A stretch of DNA of 64,000 nt from a virus, in IMG/VR virus record IMGVR_UViG_3300042559_000515, positions 19,631 through 83,630 of that record. The stretch is one strand, 5' to 3'. The notes beneath the pieces are model-generated. The model was not told where the DNA came from, made no database searches, and worked only from the letters and a program-made list of their open reading frames with translations. Both the position numbers and the translations under genes were made by a program. Position 1 is the stretch's first letter; every line of letters starts with the position of its first letter. Positions 1-11,502 of the stretch are shown piece by piece.

Positions 1-132
1 ACAGAACTCTTCGGTGAAGATAATGATGCGCTTAACTAGTTGGTCAATGAACTCGGCAGAGGTTTCATCAAGTTCCTCGCCCTCACCGAAATCTTCAGTA
101 GGTTCAATTAGTTCATTTTCGTCTAAGGACAT
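1..132 (-). CDS. Partial hypothetical acidic protein (N-terminus only)
   Basis: The first 44 residues of a minus-strand gene that runs off the left edge. It starts with ATG at 132-130 and has an acidic N-terminus (MSLDENELIEPTEDF) followed by a short amphipathic helix. No family recognised. It lies 6 nt after the stop of the next gene upstream, so it probably belongs to the same leftward transcript. Confidence 0.6.
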   Translation of the reverse strand, partial: MSLDENELIEPTEDFGEGEELDETSAEFIDQLVKRIIIFTEEFC

Positions 133-138
133 ATTTCC

Positions 139-363
139 CTATGGTTGTGTGGAACGAGATTGCAACTCATCCCAAAGGTCTTTTACAAGATTTAACACCC
201 TAGAGAATTCATCGGGTGATGCTTTATGGAATGCCCATTGGTCATAGGTGGCTCCAAGTTCCATAAGGCAAGCATTAAGCCACCCACGGAGTTGGATGTC
301 ATCCATATTTTTAATGCGGTCAGCCCGTGGGCGCTCCTGTTTTGTTTCCTTTCGGAACAGCAT
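139..363 (-). CDS. Hypothetical protein, 74 aa
   Basis: Short helical soluble protein with Trp-rich segments (LRGWLNACLMEL, DQWAFHK, DLWDELQ). The start is uncertain: TTG at 375, ATG at 363 and ATG at 306 are all in frame; 363 has a weak purine-rich stretch upstream, while 306 would remove the overlap with the upstream gene that ends at 320. No family recognised. Confidence 0.6.
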   Translation of the reverse strand: MLFRKETKQERPRADRIKNMDDIQLRGWLNACLMELGATYDQWAFHKASPDEFSRVLNLVKDLWDELQSRSTQP

Positions 364-778
364 TCCAGTTTCCAATCTCGTGTGGTGTCAGGTCTAGGTA
401 ACGACCCTGCATTGCAGACAAGATACCCGATTCTTCACTGAGATGTTGTGGTTTACAGAGACCAACTTGTAGACAACGCTTAAAGGCAACAATGTAGATA
501 CCTGTCCCCTTGTTCCATGGAGAAGATGTTTGGTGCATGGTCCCAACACCCACATGAATTAAGCGTGTGTCTTTTTTCAAGATTGCGTACACACGACCAT
601 AAACATACAACTGGTCATGTTGAAATTTAAATACAAACTTAAAGTAGAAGAACGCAGGAATAATAAATGCAGGGTGTAGAACTATTGCAGATGTGGCATA
701 ACCAAGAAATACCAGCAATGGCCCAAATGTAAGGGCTTTAGCAATACTCTTAGAAATCTTGCGTGTGGTAGTTGTCAT
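320..778 (-). CDS. Hypothetical membrane protein, 152 aa
   Basis: Basic N-terminus followed by two hydrophobic segments (about residues 17-33 and 34-52), then a soluble C-terminal part with a GVGTMHQT loop. This suggests an inner-membrane protein with a cytoplasmic tail. It overlaps the KTSC gene upstream by 29 nt. Its place next to the endolysin makes a lysis-related role possible, but nothing in the sequence proves it. Confidence 0.7.
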   Translation of the reverse strand: MTTTTRKISKSIAKALTFGPLLVFLGYATSAIVLHPAFIIPAFFYFKFVFKFQHDQLYVYGRVYAILKKDTRLIHVGVGTMHQTSSPWNKGTGIYIVAFKRCLQVGLCKPQHLSEESGILSAMQGRYLDLTPHEIGNWNAVPKGNKTGAPTG

Positions 779-1322
779 CTCGTGAACCTATTCTGCTATA
801 TCTGTATGAGTTTAAAAAGTCATTAATAAAACGACCCTTTGAGTTACTGTTTGCAAAGTTATTATAGATACTTTCAGGAACATTGTTGTACTTGTAGGTA
901 TCTCCACGCTTGTGGAACTTGACATAAACGGTGCCTAGAACATTTGTACCATATTGCGGGTCAACACCAGATTTAGCAAGAAGATATTGTTTTTCTGCTG
1001 GCTTAGGAACAAACTTATGTGAGGCTACACGGGTACTTCGGTCAGGACCCTGACCATAGTTATCTTCTGGTGGACGAGCGTCAGCAACATAGTAGGTGTC
1101 ATAGTTGATGGATACTCCACCCTCTTCACCTTCGGTTGGTAAGTTTTCTGACTTAACACGGGAAGAACCAAACATCTCAAAAGGAGGGAGGTGGTCTTCC
1201 TCTTCTCGTTCAGGTGTTCCGCTAGGGATTAACTGACGAAGGTCTCGGTTTGCACCAATCCGACCTTCTTCAGCAAGGATGTCTGTAAGACTTCTACCCA
1301 GCCGTTTTTTCGGTTTCGCCAT
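750..1322 (-). CDS. KTSC-domain protein, 190 aa
   Basis: A Lys-rich N-terminus, an acidic disordered middle and a C-terminal KTSC-like domain at about residues 128-176: a beta-hairpin (GTVYVKFHKRGDTYKYNNV), a helix and the characteristic SKGRF turn (161-165) before a YRYSRI strand. KTSC domains occur in many phage and host proteins; a nucleic-acid or lysyl-tRNA-synthetase-related role has been proposed for the family. The long extension before the domain is unusual. The start has an AAAAGGAA site. Confidence 0.85.
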   Translation of the reverse strand: MAKPKKRLGRSLTDILAEEGRIGANRDLRQLIPSGTPEREEEDHLPPFEMFGSSRVKSENLPTEGEEGGVSINYDTYYVADARPPEDNYGQGPDRSTRVASHKFVPKPAEKQYLLAKSGVDPQYGTNVLGTVYVKFHKRGDTYKYNNVPESIYNNFANSNSKGRFINDFLNSYRYSRIGSRDDNYHTQDF

Positions 1323-1428
1323 TTGATTCCTTTTGAATTAAAGCCGATTTTAGAATGGCTAATTCAACATTAAGACGAGAAATCTCAGAAGAGAGATGCT
1401 TGATTACTTCTTGTGGGTCAATTTCCAT
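1294..1428 (-). CDS. Small coiled-coil protein, 44 aa
   Basis: ATG at 1428 opens a short frame (MEIDPQEVIKHLSSEIS...) with heptad-like spacing of Leu and Ile, predicting one helix that could form a coiled coil. It overlaps the start of the KTSC gene by 29 nt in another frame. Such mini coiled-coil genes are frequent beside phage lysis genes. Support is the clean frame, the composition and the tight fit in the gap. Confidence 0.6.
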   Translation of the reverse strand: MEIDPQEVIKHLSSEISRLNVELAILKSALIQKESNGETEKTAG

Positions 1429-1442
1429 GCGGAGATACTACC

Positions 1443-1970
1443 TTATTCAGGCTTAGGAAGTGCACGCCATGCGGCTTCAAACTTAGCCGCATCCTTTGCC
1501 ATTTCTGGAGAAAGTTCTAAATGCAACCACTTCCCGCCAAAACTTCCAGCGTTATCGGACTCACTAAAAATCTTTACCCCAGCCTCATTTTCGCCTCTTG
1601 AGCACCTGAAACCTCTTCCATACCCCTGGTTTTTGTCCTTGGGGTTTGCGTCAAATGCGTAGTCGTGAATCTCTTCAATTCCTAATTCTTTTGTGTACTT
1701 GATGAACCAGTTCCACATGGCAACGCCGACCTTGCGGTCGTCATACCCAATATCTACAGCGGCTCCAGTGGCGTGGACACTGAGGAATTTCTCCATGCCA
1801 GGGTCGCCAATCTTCTTACCAGCGGTCTTAGAGTTTCGCATCAATCGGGCGGAATAAATTCCCAGATTCTTTGTTTTCCATCTCTTGGCACAAAGTTCTG
1901 CCAGTTTCTCGGTTCCAGGCTGTGCACCTTTTCCATCAAATGCGGGATAATAACTGTATTTTCTTGGCAT
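1443..1970 (-). CDS. Peptidase M15 family endolysin (VanY/L,D-peptidase type)
   Basis: Zinc peptidase expected to cut peptidoglycan stem peptides at lysis. The M15 signature is complete: SVHATGAAVDI places zinc ligands at His66 and Asp73, and WLHLEL gives the third ligand at His150. The 175 aa length fits a single catalytic domain with no cell-wall-binding module and no signal peptide, so a holin or other export route is needed; holin-like genes are at 11335-11502 and 15789-16019. No ribosome site; a TAAAAT hexamer lies exactly 6 nt before the ATG, suggesting a leaderless mRNA. Confidence 0.9.
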   Translation of the reverse strand: MPRKYSYYPAFDGKGAQPGTEKLAELCAKRWKTKNLGIYSARLMRNSKTAGKKIGDPGMEKFLSVHATGAAVDIGYDDRKVGVAMWNWFIKYTKELGIEEIHDYAFDANPKDKNQGYGRGFRCSRGENEAGVKIFSESDNAGSFGGKWLHLELSPEMAKDAAKFEAAWRALPKPE

Positions 1971-1976
1971 GCACCT

Positions 1977-1982
1977 ATTTTA
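1977..1982 (-). promoter_or_regulatory. Candidate -10 element, leaderless start of the endolysin
   Basis: TAAAAT, then 6 nt (AGGTGC), then the ATG. One of at least nine copies of the same TANNNT-N6-ATG arrangement in this window. Confidence 0.6.
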
Positions 1983-2013
1983 GCCTATCTAGTCAAGGCT
2001 CGTTGATGTAGAA

Positions 2014-2256
2014 TCACCACTTATTTACAGGACAAAAAGCGTGTAGCAACTCTGTTTTTGTAGGCATATGACAACCACACTTACTACATTGATGGGTAAT
2101 CAAGTAGTGTGGGCAGGCTTCACAAATTGCCAATCGCTCTGCTTTCACAGTGTCAGATACTTTTGGAGTATCAGGATTAAAAAGGGCTGTAGGGGTAACG
2201 ATTCCTGCTTGTTGTTTGGCTAGGTTCTTAGCCTTCCAGTCTTGCCAAGGACTCAT
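2014..2256 (-). CDS. Small zinc-ribbon-like protein, 80 aa
   Basis: The C-terminal half holds two cysteine pairs (CEACPH and CSKCGC) followed by MPTKTELLHAFCPVNKW. This C-x2-C...C-x2-C-G-C...CP-x2-KW arrangement recurs in small phage proteins and should bind one or two zinc ions. The N-terminus is a short amphipathic helix. Function unknown. Its start overlaps the stop of the gene upstream by 4 nt. Confidence 0.8.
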   Translation of the reverse strand: MSPWQDWKAKNLAKQQAGIVTPTALFNPDTPKVSDTVKAERLAICEACPHYLITHQCSKCGCHMPTKTELLHAFCPVNKW

Positions 2257-2435
2257 GGCCTAACAAACCCTTCACCGTTCCAAAGCAACCCTTCTTCAAC
2301 AGGGACATCGGAGACAATAATCTTTGGGTCGCTGCTGAGAATGGCTATCAACTTATCAACAGCATCCGACTGGATATTTGGGACAGGCATTTCGCCTGCT
2401 ACTTCTCCATCTACTACAAAAATAAAATGTGACAT
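2253..2435 (-). CDS. Hypothetical protein, 60 aa
   Basis: Begins MSHFIFVVDGEVAGEM and ends LLWNGEGFVRP; a small beta-rich protein by eye. The ATG at 2435 is preceded by AAGGAG at a 5 nt spacing, which decides it over an upstream in-frame start at 2453. Similar tiny proteins sit behind tail-fibre genes in other phages, but no function is known. Confidence 0.75.
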   Translation of the reverse strand: MSHFIFVVDGEVAGEMPVPNIQSDAVDKLIAILSSDPKIIVSDVPVEEGLLWNGEGFVRP

Positions 2436-2443
2436 ATCGCTCC

Positions 2444-3097
2444 TTAACAGCAACTAATGATTACGCACTGGTCTGTACCTGTCTTACGATAGCCGCCAAC
2501 AGAGCAACTATCTACATTCTCAGGGCCAACTAGCCCTGAACCGCCTGAACAGGATGCATTAGCAGTTCCTGCACTATCGGAGTATAGCCATCCCCAAATA
2601 GTTCCAGTTACATACTGACCATTGTTAAGTTGGATGGTAACAAAATCAAAGTATGAAGTCCATGAACCACAGGAACCAGTTGTGTAAGTAGTGCAACCAG
2701 AACCACTATTAGCGGTATACAAAGTGGCAGAACCGCAGCCAGCGCAATCCACCGATGATGCAGTAAAGCAACCACTATTACAATCAGGAGCAGCAACAGT
2801 AGCGCCAGCGACATCATAAGATGGACAACCATCCTTTGTATAACGAGTGGGAATCTGGTAGGTGCGGTTGCCACATGACCCTGAGTACACAGCACTTAAA
2901 GTAGTTGTTCCCCAATCACGACCACCAGCGTCATGCCTACGGCAATCAGTCCATGCCCGTGCCCATACGCCGTCTTTCTTAGCCCATACACTTTTAGCGT
3001 AAAGCCAGTTTCCCCCTGATTTACCATACATAACGGTTCCTTGGGATTGGTCATCACCACCAACCCATGTTCCATTTTTGTTGGCTTTGAGAGTCAT
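2444..3097 (-). CDS. Cysteine-rich tail-associated protein, 217 aa
   Basis: The N-terminus (MTLKANKNGTWVGG...WAKKDGVWARAW) resembles the small beta domains that attach to tail fibres. Residues 55-217 carry 14 cysteines in a Gly/Ser/Thr-rich background (DCNSGC, DCAGCGS, a terminal SCC). There is no signal peptide, so it is more likely a virion protein than a secreted one. It follows directly after the collagen-like fibre and shares the Cys-rich character of the 404 aa fibre. Receptor-binding or disulfide-stabilised tip is an inference. Confidence 0.75.
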   Translation of the reverse strand: MTLKANKNGTWVGGDDQSQGTVMYGKSGGNWLYAKSVWAKKDGVWARAWTDCRRHDAGGRDWGTTTLSAVYSGSCGNRTYQIPTRYTKDGCPSYDVAGATVAAPDCNSGCFTASSVDCAGCGSATLYTANSGSGCTTYTTGSCGSWTSYFDFVTIQLNNGQYVTGTIWGWLYSDSAGTANASCSGGSGLVGPENVDSCSVGGYRKTGTDQCVIISCC

Positions 3098-3100
3098 GTC

Positions 3101-3628
3101 TTAAACCACAATCCAAACATCACCGTTACTTCCACCTGTGGGACCACTAGCAGATACGGTAATTGCAGTAGAAGCAGGACCTGTTGCACCTGTAGGACCA
3201 GTAGCACCTGTGGGACCAGTTGGTCCACCTGCGGGGCCAGTAGCACCAACGGGGCCAGTAGCACCTGTTGCACCCGTTAGACCAGTGGGACCAGTAGCAC
3301 CTGTCGCACCAACTCCAGTTGGACCAGTTGGTCCTGTTAAGCCTGTGGGTCCTGTCGCTCCAACAGGTCCAGTAGCGCCTGTTAATCCTGTGGGTCCCGT
3401 GGCTCCTGTTACACCAGTTGGTCCAGTTGGACCTGCAACTGATGATGCGGCTCCAGTAGGCCCAGCAGGTCCTGAGGAATAGGCAAGAGACGACCACGCC
3501 GTGGTCCCATTACCAACTTTAAACTTACCCGTGTCTTTTTCAAGACCCATCTCACCTTCAGCAAGGATGGGGTTAGCGGTAGTCCACTCAGCCGCTGTAC
3601 CTCTACGAAGTTGAATTTTAATAGGCAT
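3101..3628 (-). CDS. Collagen-like tail fibre with Mtd-type N-terminal domain
   Basis: Residues 1-50 match the small beta domain that starts many phage fibres ([11 protein letters not shown]...[27 protein letters not shown]), similar to the N-terminus of the Bordetella phage tropism determinant. Residues 52 to about 150 are Gly-X-Y repeats dominated by GPTG and GATG, expected to form a trimeric collagen-like shaft, with a short beta tail ending GDVWIVV. Stop and start overlap (TAATG-type junction) with the baseplate-like gene upstream. Repeat-rich DNA here may vary in length between isolates. Confidence 0.9.
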   Translation of the reverse strand: MPIKIQLRRGTAAEWTTANPILAEGEMGLEKDTGKFKVGNGTTAWSSLAYSSGPAGPTGAASSVAGPTGPTGVTGATGPTGLTGATGPVGATGPTGLTGPTGPTGVGATGATGPTGLTGATGATGPVGATGPAGGPTGPTGATGPTGATGPASTAITVSASGPTGGSNGDVWIVV

Positions 3629-3954
3629 TACACACCACCTGCATTAATTGAGTCAATTCCACCGTATGAGGAATTGGGAAAACCACCATCTAGATTAGTT
3701 GAACCTGATGAAGCGGTTATATCAGTTTGTAACCAAAAAACATTAGTCATGTTTTCATCATCTGCGGACACCACAATCTGCGTCCCAATAGTAGGTACAG
3801 CCCAAACACCATTAGAAGACTGCCTACCAATACGAGAAATTGAAATTTCTGTATTCACACCTGTTACCGAAGGAATTTTTACCCGAATCTCACCTGTAGT
3901 TGGGTTGGTATAGGTGACAAGGGCACGATGAACAATAGATGAGCAACTATGCAT
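3628..3954 (-). CDS. Baseplate/spike OB-fold-like protein, 108 aa
   Basis: The sequence [20 protein letters not shown]...ISRIGR...[27 protein letters not shown] has the strand pattern of the gp5-N/phage_base_V OB fold found in baseplate spikes and hub-like tail proteins. Start ATG 3954 was chosen because AAAGGA precedes it and it removes overlap with the glycosyltransferase gene. It sits between a glycosyltransferase and a fibre. No lysozyme domain is attached. An alternative is a fibre-anchoring adaptor. Confidence 0.7.
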   Translation of the reverse strand: MHSCSSIVHRALVTYTNPTTGEIRVKIPSVTGVNTEISISRIGRQSSNGVWAVPTIGTQIVVSADDENMTNVFWLQTDITASSGSTNLDGGFPNSSYGGIDSINAGGV

Positions 3955-3956
3955 AA

Positions 3957-5021
3957 TTAATCCTTTAACTGGTACCAACCATCTTCCCACAAAGTGAGGA
4001 GACGGTTGAAGTACTTCTCATACATTAAACCAACGGGAGTAAGACCATATCGGTCTTTAGCGTAGGTGCTGATTAACTGGCGGTCTAGTTCTGGCGCCTT
4101 TTTAGCCGCATCTACAAACTCTTGAAGAGTGTGGCAACGGAACCCCGTCACTCCGTCTTGGACAGTTTCAGTAAAGGCGCCCCAGTCGGTAGAGATAACA
4201 GGGGTACCACAAGCCATCGCTTCAATAGCCACTGTTCCAAAAGGCTCCACATAGATTGTTGGTGCAAATAGGGCTATTGCGCCTCCCATGAGTTCGGCTC
4301 TTTTTTCTGTTCCTACAACACCTACATACTCACCGTACTCTGGTGGTACACCCTGCCCAGCAATCACCAGACGCTTCCCTAGAGCCTTACAGACATCTAC
4401 GGCTATCTGGTAGCCCTTGCGCTCAATAAGGCGTCCCATATAGAGATAGTAATCCCCAGGTGTTTCTTGTAATGGAAAATCATCAACATCAATGTAACTA
4501 GGGATGACGGTGTCATAGAACTTACCGTCAAGGGCGTGGGGGTCGGTTACCTTGGAGCCGTAACAGGAGTGCATCCATGCGTAGGACTCAAATACCTTGT
4601 AGGGGGCAAATGAGCCACCATAACCAATACCGAACTCCACACTCAATTCATTTGGGAAAGCGTCAGCAATAGGTTTGGAGGCATAGCCAGCGATAAGACA
4701 AATAAAGTCTTTGTGCTCTAAGCGCTCTTTAATTCCCTTGATGACATTGTTGTTGAAACTAACCCAGTGGGGAAGTGTCCAATCAAAAGAAGCCGCTGAG
4801 TAATGGTTGTCTCCAACTGCAACAAGCCGTTCTTCTTCTGTAATACAAACAATGTGCTCGTCACAAGGGGCTTCATTGAATTCCCCACCATACAGATAGA
4901 CCGTATGACCAAGGTCTTTCATCATGATGCAGAACTTGCGAATCTTTTCTGTATAGGCGCAAGCCGTAAAGTCTTCAGTGGTGTTTGTGTGAGGAAGACT
5001 AACTATGTGGAATCTCATCAA
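3957..5021 (-). CDS. Family 4 glycosyltransferase (GT-B fold)
   Basis: GT-B enzyme transferring a sugar from a nucleotide-sugar donor. The donor-binding half is clear: YLYMGRLIERKG (193-203, with Arg197 and Lys202 that contact donor phosphates), LVIAGQG, and the GT4 signature EPFGTVAIEAMACGTPVI with the paired glutamates at 259 and 267. The N-terminal half is shorter and more divergent. Its position in the tail-fibre module suggests it modifies a virion protein or competes with host surface glycosylation; neither can be shown here. It overlaps the gene upstream by 23 nt. Confidence 0.9.
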   Translation of the reverse strand: MMRFHIVSLPHTNTTEDFTACAYTEKIRKFCIMMKDLGHTVYLYGGEFNEAPCDEHIVCITEEERLVAVGDNHYSAASFDWTLPHWVSFNNNVIKGIKERLEHKDFICLIAGYASKPIADAFPNELSVEFGIGYGGSFAPYKVFESYAWMHSCYGSKVTDPHALDGKFYDTVIPSYIDVDDFPLQETPGDYYLYMGRLIERKGYQIAVDVCKALGKRLVIAGQGVPPEYGEYVGVVGTEKRAELMGGAIALFAPTIYVEPFGTVAIEAMACGTPVISTDWGAFTETVQDGVTGFRCHTLQEFVDAAKKAPELDRQLISTYAKDRYGLTPVGLMYEKYFNRLLTLWEDGWYQLKD

Positions 5022-6084
5022 GGACCTGCTTCTTGTTTTTAAATAATCTTAACTGGTTATGTACATATGGGCTAAGCGATTCATGAATGTGTAATTGACA
5101 ATGCTCAACGATTCTGTGAGTGTCGGACATTTCCCAATCTTCTGGAATTTGATAGTAGTCCCTAAATCGTTGAATACCAGCGTTTAGTTCATCTTGCTCC
5201 GCATTTAAAAGTTCTTGTGTATCCCAAATTCCTGGGTAAAGCACTGACAAGGATGATAGTGAACTACTTGCCATGTTCTTTTTAATAAATTCAATTAGTT
5301 CTGGTTTGTTAGGTTGCACATCCGTAGGACGCATTCGTGCGTTCTCGTTACCCTTAAGGTAGTTAGCAACTTGCATGTCAACTTGTGTATCAATAAAGTC
5401 AAGTGTAAAACCAAAAGTATTTAAAAACTCAGATGCTTTAAGAGCAATTTCTTCGGTGTTGTTAAACGGTTCTTTAGTTACTTCTGACCATTCATACAAA
5501 ACTTTAAACATTTCTGAAAGAGTAAGTCCAGCACAAGGGCTTTCTGCATTATTTTTATATTTTTCACGAACTTCTTCGTCAAGATGTAAATGTAAGTAAA
5601 TAAGATAACCAACACCATGCACTGATAATATTGATTCATATGCAATTATTTTATTAATTGTAGGAACAAGTCGTTCATCTTCTTGTACAAAAAGGTGTGG
5701 ACCATACAGTGTGTTGTCACAACGCCATTCTGCTTCTGGGTCAAAAAGTGCTCTTGAAGAACAAAATCCAAAATACCCTTGTGTTGTGTTGTCAATATCT
5801 GTGTCATAGATGTCAACAACTCGTTCCCAGTAATTTAAGTTTACAATTTCTTCAATATCCCCTTGTTTAGCAATTAAACAATTATTAAAAGCGTGTCTAA
5901 AAGGATGTGGGATAGCAACCACAAGGTGACCATCTTGCATAGAAAACACTTCGGCATCTATAAATGGGTCATCACCAGCAGGGGTACGGCGGTATAAATC
6001 TACGGTAGTTCCTGTAATGTGGTCTAGTACATAAAACAACTTGTGTGTTTTAATGGCATCAATGGTAAATGGTTTAACAAGCAT
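4999..6084 (-). CDS. Hypothetical protein, 361 aa, tail module
   Basis: Soluble, acidic protein without signal peptide or repeats. It begins MLVKPFTIDAIKTHKLFYVL and contains GTTVDLYRRTPAGDDP and several His-rich helices (YLIYLHLHLDEE). No family recognised. Tight placement between the glycine-rich fibre and the glycosyltransferase suggests a role in fibre synthesis or modification. It has a GAGGG ribosome site. Codon use is more A/T-ending than in the plus-strand operon. Confidence 0.75.
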   Translation of the reverse strand: MLVKPFTIDAIKTHKLFYVLDHITGTTVDLYRRTPAGDDPFIDAEVFSMQDGHLVVAIPHPFRHAFNNCLIAKQGDIEEIVNLNYWERVVDIYDTDIDNTTQGYFGFCSSRALFDPEAEWRCDNTLYGPHLFVQEDERLVPTINKIIAYESILSVHGVGYLIYLHLHLDEEVREKYKNNAESPCAGLTLSEMFKVLYEWSEVTKEPFNNTEEIALKASEFLNTFGFTLDFIDTQVDMQVANYLKGNENARMRPTDVQPNKPELIEFIKKNMASSSLSSLSVLYPGIWDTQELLNAEQDELNAGIQRFRDYYQIPEDWEMSDTHRIVEHCQLHIHESLSPYVHNQLRLFKNKKQVLDEIPHS

Positions 6085-6092
6085 AAGCCCTC

Positions 6093-7306
6093 TTATGGTC
6101 CAAAGTATTTAAATGTTACACCACCAGCAACACCAGCATTAAACCAACCTTGTCCACCAGTTCCTACGATTGGTCCGCTACCTGCTGGAACTGAACCATT
6201 TGCGCCAACACCTTGCGTGCCTCGTCCTCCACCGCCGTTACCGCCACGAAGACCGTAGGCTCCACCACCTGCGCCTCCTGCACCACCGTTGTGTGAAGCA
6301 CTGTTTTGAGTGGCTGCGCTGGCACCAGCAGCATCAGTTCCACCGCCGCCACCGCCAGCGTAATAACCGCAATCGTAGGCGTAGCAAGTTTGGTAGCAAG
6401 TTTGGTAGCAGGTTTCGTAACAAGTGTCGCAGCAAACCGACCCATTAATACAGTTGCCATTCTTGTCAACACCTTCACAGCAGCGACAGTTACAAGCGTA
6501 AGGGTTACAAGAAAATGGGTTACAGTTAAACGGGTTGCAGTTAAATGAGTAGTAATAACCATAAGTATTGTTTCCACCACCTCGTGCTGAGTTGTCTCCT
6601 GAACCAACAGCACCGCCAGTTCCGTTTGGTGCGCCACAAGAACCTGGGTGTGCGCCAGTGCCACCACCGCCACCAGTCCATGTTGTTGAGCCAATAGTTA
6701 AGGTTGTATTTCCGCCTGCTGTTGCTCCACCAGCACCATTCCCACCGTTACCTCCTGTACCACCAGCACCTACGGTTCCACTAATTGTTTGAGTTCCTGT
6801 AGTAGAAGATGTGTGAGATGCAGAAAGACGATAACCGCCTCCGCCACCTCCTGCGTAGTTGGCTCCACCGCCACCACCATACAAAAGAATTTCGGTAATG
6901 GTAGGGGCAACACCAGGAATTGAGGGTAAAGACAACGAATAAGCACCAGCAGTGGTGTTTAAATAAGTTTTCAGACTCCAAGTAGTAAACGAAACAGTAT
7001 TACCTGTTGTTGTCCCAACGCCATTAACTGCACGGCAACGGACATAATAAAGTGTTCCATTTGACAACCCAGTAACAGTTGAAGAAATTGTTTGATTTTG
7101 TCCAGTAGTTGTGGTTGCTGTTACTGTTGTAAAACTAGAAAAAACAGAACTTGTTGAATAATCAAAATAAACAACAGTTGATAAGTTGTTTGCACTTACA
7201 GTGGCGTTAAAAGTTGCTTGATTTTGATTAAAGTTTGTTACAGCATCAGTTGTTACTGTTGGTAACTCGCCAATGCTAGAAGCAAATGTGCCTTTTTTGA
7301 TAGGCA

Positions 7307-7307
<1 letters not shown>
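6093..7307 (-). CDS. Glycine-rich tail fibre with Fn3 domain and Cys-rich insert
   Basis: Domains in order: short N-terminus (MPIKKGTFASSIGELP), a fibronectin type III-like domain at about 15-110 (ends GLSNGTLYYVRCRAVNG), then a beta and poly-Gly receptor-binding region like those of phage adhesins and glycine-rich host proteins. Residues about 249-316 hold an insert with 15 cysteines, built from repeats CNPF (three copies) and TCYQ/TCYE (four copies). After it the poly-Gly region resumes and ends GGVTFKYFGP. It is the second gene of a fibre cluster; the stop of the 1095 aa fibre abuts its start. Probably the receptor-binding tip. Confidence 0.85.
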
Positions 7308-10590
<3,283 letters not shown>

Positions 10591-10594
<4 letters not shown>

Positions 10595-11310
10595 ACTGGG
10601 GGCACAGAGGTTGAAGGCTCTACAACAACCTGCCCCTGCGAAATGCTTGACCAATCACCAGCACTATCTTTTACGAATAGGTCAAATGAATAGGAGCCAG
10701 CAGGGATACCATTGGTGTCAGAGATATGGATTTCTAGCGTGTAACCTGCCTTAGGCGCAATGTACCCACGCTTGTTAGAAGGGCTTAGGGCGATAATAGT
10801 TGACTCACTTGGAGCAGTTGAGAACCAGCGGAGGTCAAGGACGGTGGTTCCAGAAGTGTTCTTTGCCTGCATGAAAGCATCAGTGACAGTCAAGATGTTG
10901 CCATCAGAATCTTTCCATGTGTAGGACTGGCGGAAGTCTGTATATTTCTTGAAACGGATTTCCATAGCGAGAGCGTCCTCCAGAGGCGTAATGTTGTCTA
11001 GGGCAGATACTGTAATTGTACCTTTTGAAATCATTGTTTGGATACCCTTAACAGTTGCAAGGACATCATAAGAAAGTTCACCGAGTGGTAAATCTTGTGT
11101 TTCTTCTGCTGTTAGGCTTAACTCCACCCCACGCTCAGTAGTAATAGTGGTGGTAATCTCGGCTACAGTCAAATCACCTGTCTTGATGTAAGCACGGGCA
11201 TCAGTAGGGGCATACAAACGGCGTGTTCGTCTATCCTTAATGATAAGCAACCGTTCCCACGGTAATCCCCGTGTGAGACTGTATTTAATTGTCTGAGCCT
11301 GATAAGACAT
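10591..11310 (-). CDS. BppU-like upper baseplate/fibre anchor, two tandem domains
   Basis: Two repeats of about 110 residues, each with the strand pattern of BppU-like baseplate domains: a charged opening strand ([15 protein letters not shown] / [14 protein letters not shown]), an A/T-rich middle and a closing strand ([13 protein letters not shown] / [13 protein letters not shown]). These connect baseplate to receptor-binding fibres. Its stop overlaps the start of the long collagen fibre, so the two are translationally coupled, consistent with an anchor and its fibre. The start is preceded by a TAGAAT hexamer at exactly 6 nt and no ribosome site. Confidence 0.75.
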
Positions 11311-11316
11311 GTATCT

Positions 11317-11322
11317 ATTCTA
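11317..11322 (-). promoter_or_regulatory. Candidate -10 element, leaderless start of the fibre operon
   Basis: TAGAAT, then AGATAC, then ATG. It is preceded by TGAAG, as are the copies at 20395 and 44433. Confidence 0.6.
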
Positions 11323-11334
11323 CTTCAGAACAGG

Positions 11335-11502
11335 CTACTCGTCCCCGCCCTTTGCGATACCTGAAACAACATGTACAACTAGGGCTATGCCACTAATCCA
11401 CAGACCATAGGTACGAACCTGTCCAGACAAAGTAATTAGAACTAATGCGGTTCCAGCAAGCGTCCACGCTAAACCTTGCAATTCTTCAAAAAATCTTTTC
11501 AC
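11335..11502 (-). CDS. Holin-like membrane protein, 55 aa
   Basis: GTG start with AGGAGG six bases upstream. After a short MKRFFEELQ helix come two hydrophobic segments (about 11-26 and 34-48) separated by QVRTYG, and a charged end (KGGDE). This is the shape of a small two-TM holin or holin-like membrane protein. The GTG shares one base with the stop of the secreted protein gene upstream, implying translational coupling. Too short to assign by family; a tail-anchoring membrane peptide is an alternative. Confidence 0.7.
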   Translation of the reverse strand: MKRFFEELQGLAWTLAGTALVLITLSGQVRTYGLWISGIALVVHVVSGIAKGGDE

